Source of the DNA: Holothuria scabra
Lineage: Eukaryota; Echinodermata; Holothuroidea; Aspidochirotida; Holothuriidae
NCBI GenBank assembly: GCA_037179385.1
Contig: CM074195.1
Coordinates: 8,757,787-8,821,786 of the forward strand
Reading direction: 5' to 3'
DNA length: 64,000 nucleotides
The notes beneath the pieces were generated by a model, which saw only the letters and a list, made by a program, of their open reading frames with translations, searched no databases and was not told the origin of the DNA. This document shows positions 13,201 to 28,200 of the stretch, in pieces. Every line of letters starts with the position of its first letter. Position 1 is the first letter of the stretch. The translations under genes and the position numbers were made by a program.

Positions 13201-16200
13201 TTCATGTGCCAGGGTGACATTTCCATCAGATATTGTCCCTTATAAGTAAGGATATTTGCCATCAAAACATGATACATTTAACAATACTGCTGTATTTTAT
13301 ACCGCGAAATATCATGCTAAAACTTAATAGCTTTTAAGCTCCATCACTTTTATTGCAATAGGTGGCTTTCCACGGTGCCTAAATTTGAACAACAGCAGAG
13401 TGCCTTTGGGGTATATGAGCTGGGGAATAGATGAACAAAGTACCAATATTAATGAATAAACCTACATGACGCGAATCACCAGGGGGTATTCAGATATTCA
13501 GGTATACCCAACTGTGTCTGGGGGAGGGGATGGTATAGGCAATCAGGCATATCATTAACTTATTTAATGCCGTTTAGCATGCTTTCAAGGTGGTTAGATG
13601 GTGATGGTTAGCTCCATTCTGTAAGTTACTGTAACATTCGAAACTAAAGTAAAAAAATATCGAGTCTAGCCTGAGCTACATTACCTTATTCGTGCTTGAT
13701 ATACGCCTGTTTACTCAGCTACCAGTACAAATGAGTGACAATACGGGTTTAATGGTTGTCGGATTTCGGTACTTTCTAGGTATATGCCAACTGAACACTT
13801 CTTTTAAAAAAATGTGGGTTTTGACACAGGAAAAGAACCAGAAAGCCAAAAGGCTTAGTAATTCCTTGCCGCTGAAATGTAAGGCCTTTTTCCACATTGA
13901 CATTGCTTTGCAGTGTTTTTCAATTAACAGGGCTCCATAATGTGCCCACAAAGTACACATGCAAGGCATCCAGTCTTCCTACATTTAGATCCCCCTTGCC
14001 CGCTGTGAACCCAAATGACATTTGACCTCCATCAAAAACTTCTGGGACCATGTATTCACTATGTGCCATCTACATGACAAGTAACAGGACCATACAAGTG
14101 ACCTTTCTTGAAAGACTGTGCAGGAAAGCTTGTCAGGCTTTGAACATGCTGACTCCAAATGAACTTTGACCTTTCAGAAAATCAATAGGGATCATCTACT
14201 CAATATGACCAATCCACACACTAAATATGAGCACAGTCACATGTACCGTTCTTGAGATATCGTGTTTACGAAGTTTTGACCTTTTGACCTCTCGTGACCC
14301 CAAATGACCTTTGATCTCCACCAAAAATAATAGGGATCATCTACTCAATATGGCCAATTAACACACCAAACATGAGATTAGTCGCACTTACCCGTCTTGA
14401 GATACCGTGTTTACAAGCAATTTCTAAGGAATTTACCCATTGACCTCTCGTGACCCCAAATGACCTTTGACCTCCAAGAAAATCGATAGGGATCATCTAC
14501 TTAATATGACAAACCCACACACTAAATATGAGCATAGTCGCATGTACCGTTCTCGAGATATCGTGTTTACAAGGTTTTGACCTTTTGACCTCTCGTGACC
14601 CCAAATGACCTTTGACCTACAAGAAAATCAGTAGGGATCATCTACTCAATATGACCAACCCACACACTCAAATATGAGCATAGTCGCATGTACCGTTCTC
14701 GAGATATCGTGTTTACAAGGTTTTGACCTTTTGACCTCTCGTGACCCCAAATGACCTTTGAAGTCCACCAAAAACAATAGGGATCATCTACCCAATATGG
14801 GCAACCTACATGCCAAGTATGAGATCCCTCGGAGCTACTATTCTTGAGATATCGCGTTTACAAGCCAAAGCGTCACATACGCACACACACACATACACAC
14901 GACATCACCATCGCATAGATTCCTTGCCTGCCTACGGCAAGGAATCAATAAAACAAAAGTGTTTAGCATTTGTAAATATCTATTCAGTGAATCATAAAAT
15001 GCTTAGAAAAGATTTAATTCCTAAACGTATTATTCATATTATAATCCATGCAACCTGTTGGCCCTGTTATACAAGATTTTTCATTTCATAATTCGATAAT
15101 ACAACTACACGAGTTATTGCAAGACAATCGTTTAAAAAAAACATTCACGGAAGGAAAATCATATCTTCCATGTAGCATTTTGCCATCATTCAGTGCTATG
15201 AATATTAAAATTATTCTTATGTAAACATTGGTACCCGTAAAATGGTCACATGTGTTTTGACCAGATTTGAACCTAGCTTTTTCGTGTAATAATTCATACT
15301 AATAGTCTATTGAGTAGCCATTCGTCTGTTCATGACCTCCTATGATCAACCTTTGAAAATGCGAACAGCTTCCGGAAGATTATCCTCTCATCTTCTATAA
15401 CTTCCCCTGACGAACACAAAAATCTCAGGTCAACTGCCGTTCGATCTTGGATCACTAATGATAACATATCGATTACCATAGCAACATAAGGCGAACACAC
15501 ACCAACCAAACGTTACTACGGTGTCCCTTGCCATGACATATAACATTTAAATAGATGTTAATTAAAGGGCAATTTGAAAATTCCAATCATCAAGGTTACC
15601 TTATAATTTTGTTAAGTTGACTAAATGGCTTTGTTTGATACCGTTTGCATAGTAAAAGGCAAGAACGAGAAACAAAAGGTTGTTGTAGGTGAGTATTCTG
15701 CAAGAGGAACCAGTAAATTACTCAACCCGAAGCACCGACAAGATCGACGGATTTCCCAAAACACTATAATATTCACTTTACGGAAAACAATATAATATTC
15801 ACCAGTGGCGCAGCTAGGATATCATTGTAAGGGTGCAAACAAACGCGCAAGGGGGGACAACATCATACAAGCAATATTAAACTTTCATGAAGTCTAGTGC
15901 TGCGTGTCAACACCTAAATTTCCGTTCTTTACAAACAGTAGGTCTATAGATCTACTGAAAAAAATTAAAGAAAACTATGTGATCACCGACTAGTCAACTG
16001 ACTAACATAAGTTAATTCATTTAGTAGAGGCACCATCCTGACTAGTTTTTTTCTTTCAGATTTGAACAAGCTTGTTTTCTTTGATCCTCCCTTGTGGGAA
16101 CTCGGCAACGCCCCAAAGAGGGGTACTACTGTCAAGCTGGCAATGCCAGTTTCGTGAGACAAACTCACCGTTTAACGTCTATGATGAGGGGATAGCAGAT

Positions 16201-19200
16201 AACCCAGGAAGCTAAGGACACTAGAAGACAATTTTTATGTCGCAGCTGGGACTTTAACTCACGCGCCACGACTGGAAGACGCGAGCTAATAGTAAGAAAT
16301 TATTGCAACTTATCCATAAATAACTTGTTAGTACTTTACTTTTTGACACTCAATTTACAAAGAACGATGACAGGGGATCGGAGAAGCGCCAAATCGCAAA
16401 GAGTGCATACTACTATGGCACGGGTATGGATACTTCAAACAATAACAGATCAGGGATTGCTTTGATTTTGGTCTGTAGAGCTTTACGTCTAACTTCTAAC
16501 AGGGTTTATCCTAGCGGGGTCCACGACGTTTTGTCCAGTTGAAATGCACCTAGCTGTCTAGGGATACAGTCTTGCTCAAGACGTTATAACACCTATTTTT
16601 CTCCCCATAAATCAAAATGCAGGGCGGGAATTTAAACTTGAGTATTTTGCAGAAAGATTTGCTCCAGTTATAAGAGAACTTAGAATTTCTGAGGGCGATA
16701 GAGGGCGTTTCAAAAACGAGACGTAAATGCTTCAGGAACTGGTATTAAGGACTTGGTAGAGACTACTAGGGATTGAACGTTACCATATGGTTCAAACAGG
16801 GTTTTGCTTGGAGTTCCACCTGGGGTTCGGCGATGTCTAGACCATGGGGTTCAGTTAGGGATAATTTTAGGGTTCAGTTAGTTTAGGGGTTAGGGTTACG
16901 TGGTCACTAGAATAAGCAATTTCTGAAGGACTTCTAGCAACTTTATCATATACATCAGTACTAGTGGACCATATGCTGGGGTTCGACGATGAAGTCCTCC
17001 CCCTATCTTATTAATGTCCAGTCGTGGGGCACTTATAGACCAGGGAGTACTGTCGTAACACTATAGGAGCAAAAAGGCATCACAAATCTTTGGTGAATAA
17101 TTGTTAATGTAATTGGTCTGAATGTCGTGAGATTGATCACGTATTGTCCTTCAGTGGATGTAATAGCTGCTTCGGGAACCAGTTAAATTTTGCTTTCTCG
17201 GAACGGCCCTTTGCCAGAGGGTTGAGAGGACTTTAGAAAAAATAATTGTTCCTGACAATATAGTTCATACTTGAGCATACTTAACTGAATAACTATTTGT
17301 GTACATGTTAGTTTTAAGATAAAGATATGGAATTGAAATCTAATGAAAGAGAATGATTGAAGAATGGTACGAACCGGCAGAGATGCAATGATCATCCATG
17401 CAGATTTCCATGGCCCCTGTAAAGAGAAAAAAGAAACACATTAGAGAATCCACTCACTAGAAACTTGGGCAAACTTATCCTGTCCTTCAAGTCCTTGTCT
17501 GTTACATAACTGACAAAAAAGCAACATTGTTGCAGATTACATAGTCAAGTGACTACTGCCTACTGTTGTCTGCGGTCTTCTATTGTTTTAAAGTCGGGCA
17601 AGTGGTTTCGCTATCGGCCAAGTCATGACGTCCACTTTCAAGGCGCAGAATTCTTTAATGAGGTATTTTTTATCCCTTTCTCCAGCATCACTGATATGGT
17701 CAACAACAAACTATTGCCGTTGACTTCGAAATACGGTCGAGATGTGTTGCACTAACACAGAAGGAACAAACAATTTGAAAAAATCCCCAGAATCATTTAG
17801 TTCTTGATGATGACACTACGTTTTTGTTACTATGTGTAATTTTGCGTATATAATGAGAACAAGGAGATGCAGCTTTAAGATAAGAAGGTATAAACAAATA
17901 ATGATTTTGAGATTTAAATTGGTTCGTTTTTATTTCTTTTATGCCTAAATGATGTTATCACACGTGTCTTGAGATTTCACCATAGTCAGATCATTTCTGA
18001 TCTCTTCTCAGGGAAATTCAAATTGAAACCAGTTGGAAACCTCAACATGTTCTTACTGTATTTAATCTCATTGTTTTCAACTGTTTCGAATAACCATCTT
18101 TAGGTGAACTTTACTCTAAATGGAACGCATGTGCTCAAAATAAAGAGTATTGTCATTGTACAAGACGAATTTGCCATAAGTAAATTGAGGTACAACCGAT
18201 TACGTAATAAGAAAACAAATCCACCGAATATCCAGGGCGATTATATTCAGTGACTAAAATTTTCATACTTAATCATGATGAAACGTTCCTTCTTACTTTT
18301 TGTTACATTCTGTTTCTCTGCCTGATTACCTCTTATCGCCTTAGGGAGGAAATGAAGCCCACTATACCCACACTTCAAATAGTCACATTTCACGTCTGAC
18401 TAATGGATTGACAGTAACAGATATATTAAAACACACAAAAAATTATGTAACATTTGAGGTTAGCTAACAGTTCAATCAAGCATGTGTTAATTGCTTTTCA
18501 CGCAGTGTGAATGCAGTAAGCTTAGCTCATTTTAGGGCACAGCTCATGTGACAAACTCAGATATCAGTTACACCCCACACCGCCTTTGGTGTACTGGGGT
18601 GTCTATGCTGCTTTTTCAAGAAGAGACGTCACGGCATGATGGAGCAAATATCAATATCAAAGACGATTTCATAATATGCCAGTAAAAACAGATTTGTTTA
18701 CAAACAACAGGTATATTTGATGTAACTATTGTCTTATTGCATGGATTGGATATAGAAATCATTAAATTCAAAGTGGATATAAATTCAGTTTAAATTACAC
18801 TGAGAATGTACTATACAAGTTGCACGTAATATGGACAAAGAAATAAAGACGTTAACCGACTATATGCAAGCTTCGATCAAGAAATTTCAGAATTATATGA
18901 AACCAATGATAGCATCATATTGATTCCAATGCAATCATACAGCGCTTAATGTTTGGATTAATATCACCGAATGCGCATATATCGACCAGGCGTTTAAGTC
19001 GATATTGCATGATTATGTAAATTTGGAGTTAGCATTAAATAAAATTATTATAATCATACAATACATAATCTCGGTAGGAACTCGAGATAATGTCAATTTC
19101 AATTTACGCTTTGTTAGATAACATTTTCACGTTAAAATTGTTTTAAAGATAAAGTGACGACAAGTCAAATTAACATTACATGGATTAAATCTTAAAATAC

Positions 19201-22200
19201 GATCATGTCTAATATCCAGTTGTAATTATTCCCGGATGTTATACTTTTTACTACTTAAATTTTAGCTGAGCAGAATTCAAAAGGTTTCTGATTCTGGCCC
19301 TTCATCGTCCTTGCTACGTAGATATTTTATATGTTTATTTTGCGTTGTTAATGAAGTGTTACTTTCACTTCCAACATTGATTACTTTACTTTACTTTTTC
19401 TAACTTACCACTTTTAGAACGATCATATTTGCATATCAACTTCGATTTGAAGATTTAAAAGCAAATGTCCTAGCATCCTAACTACTTATATGTGTCACAC
19501 GTGCTCTATTTTGCTGGGAAGAAGAATTTTTGTACCAGAATTTAGACTACAAAATAACTTGACATTTGATCTCTAAATACGTTGTTTTGGGCTAATATTG
19601 TGCCAGCCAACCAGATTGCTTTATTTGCCGTATTTTCTTGCACGTCAGCATTTTGCAAGCTCCAACTAGATTATACATATCGCAACCAGTACAGCACAAG
19701 ACCGCTTTACTCCTACATCAGCATGAGCCTATAATACCAGTGCTACTTTCAGCTTTCAAGGACTCGAGTCCTTGTACTTTCTCAACTGGGGAAAATCAAA
19801 CTCTCTGGTCGAGTTCTTTAAATTCTGATATCACGAGTCCGAGTACGGACTCGACTACAGCCCTTCCCTATAACCAGCGTTTCGGGATAACTTTGGTAAA
19901 CGAACCTACACCTATTCTTGCTACCACTTATCATGGTTCAATTAAATAAAACTCGATAGTTAACTTTGACACACCAGTCAGCTCCGCAAATAAAGCCAGA
20001 ATAAGATCATACCTAAAGGAACTGCAGCATAGCAACTCTCTTATCCTTGACACTAATTTATATATGCCCACACCGTCAACTCGAGAGCTACCTTTTTCAC
20101 GTATGCTACACCCCCTTAAAAATTTTATCCTGATTTATTCTCGGAAAGTGTCTACGTCATATGTTTTTCAACTGAGGATATCATATGTCATATGCATTCA
20201 AGTACATCAAATTGAATCAAATTACGGAGCACTAAGGACAAGCAATAACATTAGGTTAGATGGAGTTTCAAGGCCCAGTTTCCAACCAAATTGGTGCCCT
20301 TAACCAGTTGTGGCTCACTGGCTTGTTTTCCCTACTCCATTGCTAAGCTGAGCACCAAGCACAAAGACAATTGTAGGTTCTTTTTTTTTAAAGACTTCGG
20401 TATGACTCAGCCAGGACTCGAACACCCTACAGTTGCCAATAATCATTTTAGCTACCGTAAACTGCCATTGGCAAAAGCGACATATAAACCTCAGTGCCAT
20501 ATTATTCTTTGAAATAACATGTAGAAGAGAGAACAACAAATTTCAGACTTGTAGGGTAAAGAACGGTGTAACATCTGAAAGCTGATAGACCAAAAACTAG
20601 ACAGACCTATGGAAAGCAGCCAGGGGATGCAGGAGGAGACCGTCCTAAGGTACTGGCAAAATGTGAAAGGGAAGGTTAGATGGAGATTAATGGCCCAGTT
20701 TCCAACCTTGTGTTTCAAGTCGAGCCGGCCACGGCCTTTTCCAGTTGTGGTTCACTGGCTTGTTTTTCCATCTCGCACAACGGCAGTAGGTTCCGTTTTA
20801 GAGACTTTGGTATGACTCGACCTGGGAATAGAACCCGGGCCTTCGGCATGAGAGGCAGGTGCTCTTACCGTTAGATCAAACGCGCGGGAAAAGAGAAGAA
20901 AAAGACGTGAAAAAGAAGAAAAGGAGAACTCAACTCATACTTTGTCCCCCTATGACAAAACCCAGGCGCCGCCCCAAAGGCAACCAATCATGAAGTGCAA
21001 TGAAATTTTTCGAAAATTTGCCAGGAGATTTTATCGCTTTGAAACATTCCCTATTTTTGAACCGTCGTTCATTACCCCTACTTTTAGGAGAGAGTTGGGG
21101 CCCTGGAGCATAGTGGGCGAATACATGTCTCAGTTACATCGCATGAGAAAAATAACTAAAATTAAATATTAGCAAGAGTGGCAGTAGTATTGAACTACTG
21201 GTGGTTGGTATGAAAATACCAGTAAATACTCTTGCCATTTTAGGTAGGGAAGGTCATTTCAGTCAAGGATTCAAACATTCACTAGGTTTCTTGCTTTGTA
21301 AAGAGACAGTCATTACATATGACACGAAGCCGGTAAACATGACCGAACAAGGTTACGACTCTCGTAGGAGAACACATACACTTCCTTTGGACATAAAAAT
21401 GATAAAGCCAACAAATCACACGATATCGATCGGAGTCTTGCTGTGGTTATTGTCAAATAGATAGGACTCGTTTCTATCAAGGAGCTCTCTCTCTCTCTCT
21501 GATATCTTGCCGGATAGGTTCACTCCCATTGCCATCATTGACGCGTGTGAGTAAAGTATCTCAGTAATAGCCTTGAAAGCTATGTAGACTATTAGATTAA
21601 CATATTCGCTCTACCTCGTTAATTTCTGGTAGGCTATTCACGATGTACATAAAATAAATGTAAATACATATAAATAAAACTCATGTGGTTATTAAATCAT
21701 GATAGGTTATGGTGATCCGCTGCAGAATGAAGCTGCAAATCCAATTTCCTGAACAGAAACAAGTTGATGCATGAGGTTTGAATCGAACATTTGCTAGAGC
21801 TGTTACTCTCAGGGACGTACGCCAACTTGAAGGGGGTGGGGACAGTGAGTACGAATGTACGAACTTGTCAGAGGCAAGTTGGGAACCATGGTTTACTAAT
21901 TAAGATCATGGAATCATATACAAGAGTACAAGACAAGACCGAAGGGCACTATAGTTCCTTACATTTAAGATGATTTTGTATCTAGGGAGTAGGATGGTAA
22001 GGTTATGCTCCATCAACCGCAATGACTTTTGTCCTTCCCCAGAATAAGGGGCACAAAAAATTTCAAAATCATACCAACACTTGCAATTTAAGAGAAATTT
22101 ATCACTTGATTTTTCAAGTTATCACACTGCATACCTCCCGTTTCCATGTGATAAATAGGCCTACATATTACAGTCATCACCTTTCACTAGAACGTCATTT

Positions 22201-25200
22201 ACTTAATTTCGGGCCAGTGCAGAAGGGTATTTAATTGTCTTTTTTGGCAATTAACAATTCAAATCCAGACCTTACAAAGAAGACACAGAGGTCAAAAGGT
22301 CAAAACGGTCAAAGTAGGTCAACACATGCATTTTACATGAACACAACTGTCCATTGTGTCACTTCCCTATATTACTTGGTCATTGAGTTATTGCACCTGC
22401 GCATCATATGCCTCCCATTCTAATGCATATAACACGTACACATACACACACCACTAACTTTTCATTGAAATACCAATAACTCAAATTAGGAACATCATAG
22501 GAGAGTAGCGTAAGTGCCTATTTTGTTCGTATCAACAAGACGAATCCAGGCGTCACAAAAAGTTCAAAGGTCAGAAGAGGTCAAGTGAGGTCAAAGTAGG
22601 TCAACCCCTCCCCCTAAATTTGACGAACACAACTCTCCGTTATGCCATCCCCCTATGTTACTTGGTTATTGAGTTATTGCACCGCATTCCCGCATACCTT
22701 GCTTTCCAATGGATATGACCTACACACTAACCTGCCACTTAAATGTCGATAATTTGAGTTGGGAACATCCTACGAGGGTGTGTAACTGCCCTTTTGGTTC
22801 GTCTGAACAAGACGAATCCAGGCGTCACAAAAAAGCCGCAAATGTCAAAAGGTCAATTGAGGTCAAGTGAGACCAAGGTGGGTCATCACATGTACTTCAC
22901 TTAGACGAACAAAAATCTCCATTACACCACCCCTATTAAATGTTTCAGTGGCGAGATATCCATGAAACATCACTTTCTGACTGCTTGACCTTTCCAATAA
23001 TTTTGGTTAGTGTAACAACATTTTCACCTACTACCGATTTAGCCTGTCCAAAAAATTATTCCACTGTTTGAATAACGGATAGCGAATTACAGCCACTAAC
23101 AGAAAATCACTTTTGCTCTCTGGTGATCTCCAGTGACCTTTGACCTCCACCAAAAACAATAGGGCACATTTACCCAACAACATCTACATACCAGGTTTGA
23201 GAAAAATTGATCACTTGGTTATTGAGTTATTGCACCACATAACTCACATTCCAATCCGTCACATACATACACACATACATATAAATATACATACACACAC
23301 CAAGGTGACTGCATAAGTTCCTTTGGTATACACAAGGAACCAAAAATACAGCAGAATTTGGAATGACATTTTCCATTACTCCATAACTTTTGGGTTTTAG
23401 ATGATGGACATTTACACAGCCTGCATGGCAACCTTGGCGCATATCCATAAACTTAAATCCCACCCAAACCCAGACTTTCAAAGTATATATTAGGTAGCCT
23501 CGGCTGGATATTTCAGTGAGTAGGTACTATATGTATATGTACTCGTGACTCTGGTGTTTTGCCCCTAGTGCTAGTGCTTTTTACGTTGGCCAAGATCTTC
23601 TCACGTTGGCCCTAAATTATAAACACTACGAGAACGCAGTGACAGGAGCAAAACCGTACACGTCACAATGTATCCATGTAATGAGGGAAAATGTTTTGAA
23701 CATGATTTTACTTCTAGTAAAATTGTTTTGTCCCCATCCCCTTTGTAATTTTTGTACGGACGAAATAAATGAAATGAAATCCCGTTTAAAGGAAGTGTGA
23801 CATGCATGCAAAAAACCTGACTTCATTTGGCAGTGGGGATTGAGCTTTCCTAACGAACAATCCTCTGGAGTTAGGCCTATCTAAATGATATACGGCTCTT
23901 GGGATATAACTCCTCAAAGTTTAAATACACCTGAAGCCTATTAAGCCAATTAGAAATTATCTTGCAAGTGTGCTGAAAGTTATATGTCCCAAGAAATGAT
24001 ATAGCCGGCGAAATTTACTTTGCAAAAGTAATTTAAACTTCAATATAAAACGCGCTACCACCAACATTGTTAAAATTAGCCCCGGATAAAAATATTCACC
24101 TCATTTGTATGAAGAAGTAATTATCCTGATTATGGAAGTACGCGCCATTACCCTGCTCTTTTAATCTTCCTACGGCCCGTTACAGCTACGCCTGAAAGTT
24201 GATTCTTTTACTTGTTTCGCTGTGCGTAGGCTAAGTCAAAGAACTCCTGCATATGGTTATTTAGGACCACTAGTGCCAATTTTTTAGAGAAGTTGGTAGT
24301 AATGTTGCACAATTGTTCCTGGCTTAGTAACCCACAATCTTGGACAAAACTTTTTTTATTATGGTCATTACTGTAGTCAACATTGGAAGGGGAGCGGGGT
24401 GTTCCAACAAGTTTTGTTCAACACCCTCTTACATCAAATACCCAACTTTGTTATTTCAATGTCACGAGGACGTTAAAGTTATACTGCTGGAGTTAATTGG
24501 TAAGGCTCAGTGGCGTTGCCACGGGGTGGTTTTGGGGTTAACCCCCCCCCCCCCGGACTCAACCTTGCAATGCAGAAACACCTAAAATACCGTTTTTTCT
24601 CTCAATCCCTAGACTTTTCCTTCATGTCCTGCCCGAACCCCAATCCCCCATGACCCAATCCTAGCTACGCTACTGGTAAGGCTTCAGGTTTAAAAATGTT
24701 TTCTTTGTATGCAATGTTGGAGCATTTTAAACACAATAATAGAGCAGAAAGGTAGTACTTTTTGTTAAGACTGAATTTTTTTTAAAGTTTTGCCCAACAT
24801 TTTGGCATTATTGTTTTCAAAGGAAACACTATCATGATAAACAAAATCGCTCCTATCAATCCTAAAGGAATTTTTAGGACCACTCTGTGCGACGACAGCG
24901 GAAGCGCTGAACTAGTTTAGCGAAGTGCTTTCGTTTTCAACGGGCATCAACAGTACATATAACAATGTCTTGGGTACATCTACCAATTTTGCAGAACCTC
25001 TTTGCTGAATCGATCCTCTAAGTATCCGTGTAATCGGAAATATTCTCATCTGGTCCCTAATGTGAAAAATATGATCTAATCTCTTAACGGTGGCATTACA
25101 TGACTTAATGACTGAGTTAAGGCGGTATCGTCTTCATTTGGTACCCAACTGACACGATAAAATCTAGTGGTGTAGCTAGAGTTTTTTCCGGGGCGGGGAA

Positions 25201-28200
25201 CACCAACGCTTTCCGATTTTTTTTTCAAGTGTAAACACCACTATGTTATATGCGTAAGTTGTGGCGTGCAAAGCGCCGAAATTTTCGCACTTTTCAAACA
25301 CATCGGCGCATTTGAAAACATGTGGCTTGTATTGCAGAAAATTCTGGATTCGGTGTGTCCCGTAAAGAAATTTAAAAAGTTGAGGGATTGCTGACGAATC
25401 TGCATTCCTATTGGCCAATCTGAGATTGCACGTCGACCAAAGATTGTTATTTATACATAATGCTATCTGAGGCCAACGAATTGAGGTGCTCCTACGACCT
25501 TTTTAAAGTTAAAAGCTTATATTGGTGATTGGAGAAAATCTGGAATTTGATGAAAGAAAATCTAGATGCAAATAGCAATATAATTGCAGGTGTTACTTGA
25601 TCTGGTGTCATATATGGCAAATTTCCCATTCTGTCATTTCCAGAGTTCGGAAGAAGTTTACCAAACTAATTAATGAGCAAGTAATATTTGAATTGCAATT
25701 TTCGGCCCGCGAAGCGCGCGGAAGATTAATTAACTTTTTTGGAATAAACCATTGCATATATCGAGCTTTTATTAGAGAGAATTCGTAATTTTACAAAAGA
25801 AGAGTCGCGAAAACCACATTGTAGTTGACTGGTGTCACAAATGCTAAATTCCGATTTTTTCTTTTTTCAGAACGGGGGGGGGGGGGGGGGCAATCACCCC
25901 TTACTCCGTTGTAGGTACGCCACTGCCGCCACTGAAGACATCATTAGGAGATCGACTTAAAGCGCCCGTTTGTCATGTCTACGCGATTTCAGACAGGGAC
26001 CTATCCATGAGGGACGGATGCGCAAAGATTAATCGATCGCTCCTCGAGGAGTCTAAAGGGGTGGGTGACAGGGCAGGGCAGGGGGAAAATGTTCCACCAA
26101 AGAAACTATTGGGATAAAAAAGTATCGTTTTGCCCCCCCCCCCCCCGTTCAGTCAAAATTAAAAAAAAAAAAACAGCAGAACAAGCAAATTTCAATATTG
26201 TGGTATACAGAAGTAAGCCTGTTTCCTCCTAATCCACAAACCAGATAGACGCCACTGATGACCAGATAGGGGTGTCCTAACCTTATGAAATATTTTGCCT
26301 TTTGAAGTGGGCTACGATGCAAACATTTTGAGAGGGTTAACGCAAACTTGTTGTTCCCCGGCATGGATTTGCTACGAGAAGTCTAGTTAAGAGATACATT
26401 TGGTTTTGTACTGGCAGATGCTTGCAATGCAGGTCTTAAAAACCGCTCGATGGAAACATTCTACAGAACCACAATCATTAGGTGATGAGGCTGTCAGGGA
26501 AGTGGGGTTGGACAAGAGGGGTTTGGGCTAGAGATGTTTTAAGTTTAAAAATTTAGCACTGCCGGAAATTTTCAGCAGCCCCAACACTTAGGTGGGCTAC
26601 ACAGGAAAAGAAAAAAAAAACTAAGAAGTACAATACGGACATGTTATGTCGACATGTAGACACTACGTGACCTGAACCTCTGTCATCTTGCGGTATTTTT
26701 CACATAAATATCGCTTCAAAATAGCCGCTGGGTATAGGTTTTTGATTGTAAAACCAGAAAATCTATGAGAAGAGTGTAGGCCTTCAACACACACTGGAAA
26801 CTGCGGCCCACGTGGGATATTTCTTTTGTGTGAAAACAACCTAGTGATGTTGGTTAGAGATTAGAATGGTTTTTCGCAACACTGGCATTTGCTGTTTTTA
26901 GTCTTCGAATATGTGACGAAACACTACAATTTGTTCCTGAAATTATAATAAACTAGACCCTTAAAGTTACACCAAGGCCTACAGTATATGATCGTAACGG
27001 AGAAGGGGACACAGACATGTTCCTCGACTTCAATCTGTTTGGTGTCCTCCATAGTGAAGATCCAATATCGTGGGCCATGGGACGGTACAGTGGCGTAGCC
27101 CCCGGGGGGGGGGGGGTAAACCCCCATTGACCCAACCTTGCAATGCATAAAATTACCGCGGAAAAAGGCCGTTTTTCTCTCTATCCTTAGACTTTACCCA
27201 AAGGTCGTGTCCCAACCCCGCATGCCACCAAACTCCCCCTGACGCAATCCTGGCTACGCGCCTAAGACGGTATGACCTCTACCTGTTGAAATAGTGCCCT
27301 CGAGAATATCGGTTAGTGGAAATGGTAGTCCGACCGAGAAACATAAGGTCACGCCAACTGACCCCGTCATGCGTATTTAGATATGTTTCACAATGTTTCA
27401 AAATTAACATAGTTTTTTTGCATATCAGCCCCCCCCCCCCCAAAAAAAAAAAAAAAATTCCCAGAGGAGAGGATGACACCCCCTCACCTAAGCCAGCAAA
27501 TCCCCAGGATAACGAACTAATACTCAAACCTTGCTAACCCTCGACTGGAAAATCTTAGAATTGGCGAAAACTTTCCGATTTCCCGGAAGACCCCTACTCG
27601 TCATGTCATTCGGGGAAATTCATGTTTCCCCCCCCCCCCCTCCACACACACACACACACGCACACACACAAACCACAGTATCTGCGCACTGTGATACTAA
27701 CCATACAGGACCGGTACCCACCAGGTTTCAAAAGAATGGACCCGGATAAATTTTGTGGAAACACTTAAGGACATCACAATGTGTGCACAGATCTTCGCCA
27801 CTTTCAGTTCATATAGAGGGTGCAAGCTGAAAAGAAAGAGTCCACGTAACGGCTACCATTTTTTGAGTAAAATACACTTTTAAGACAATTTATAAGTTCT
27901 ATCTAAACATCCTCATCCTCATCCTTATTTCAAGAAGTTTTAACTTCCAACTTCCAAAGCAATGGTAGATCATTACACTGGACGGGTTCAGGTGGAAGCT
28001 GCATACTTTTTGATGTAATAATCATTTCCTTTTCTTCGAAAAGGGTTAAGAATATGGTACCCAATTAAAGACAGACCTAATCTGACTATGAGGTGGACGG
28101 ATGTGAAGCTTTGGAACGATCATACCTCTCCTGGTTTGAAAATAACGAGAACTCACGTATTCAGGATGTTGAATGTACCAACTTAAAAACAGAAAAGTTT

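Noticed and set aside
13981..14860. CRISPR-like or regularly spaced repeat array
   Set aside because: Units are about 145 bases, diverged along their whole length, and the genome is animal; an ordinary tandem repeat.
16850..16915. Telomere-like TTAGGG motifs
   Set aside because: Irregular GGGTTCAGTTAGGG-type stretch without a regular TTAGGG repeat; not a telomere or an interstitial array.
20824..20884. tRNA gene on the minus strand
   Set aside because: A and B boxes are present but the cloverleaf is degenerate and it is fused to the body shared with other SINE copies.
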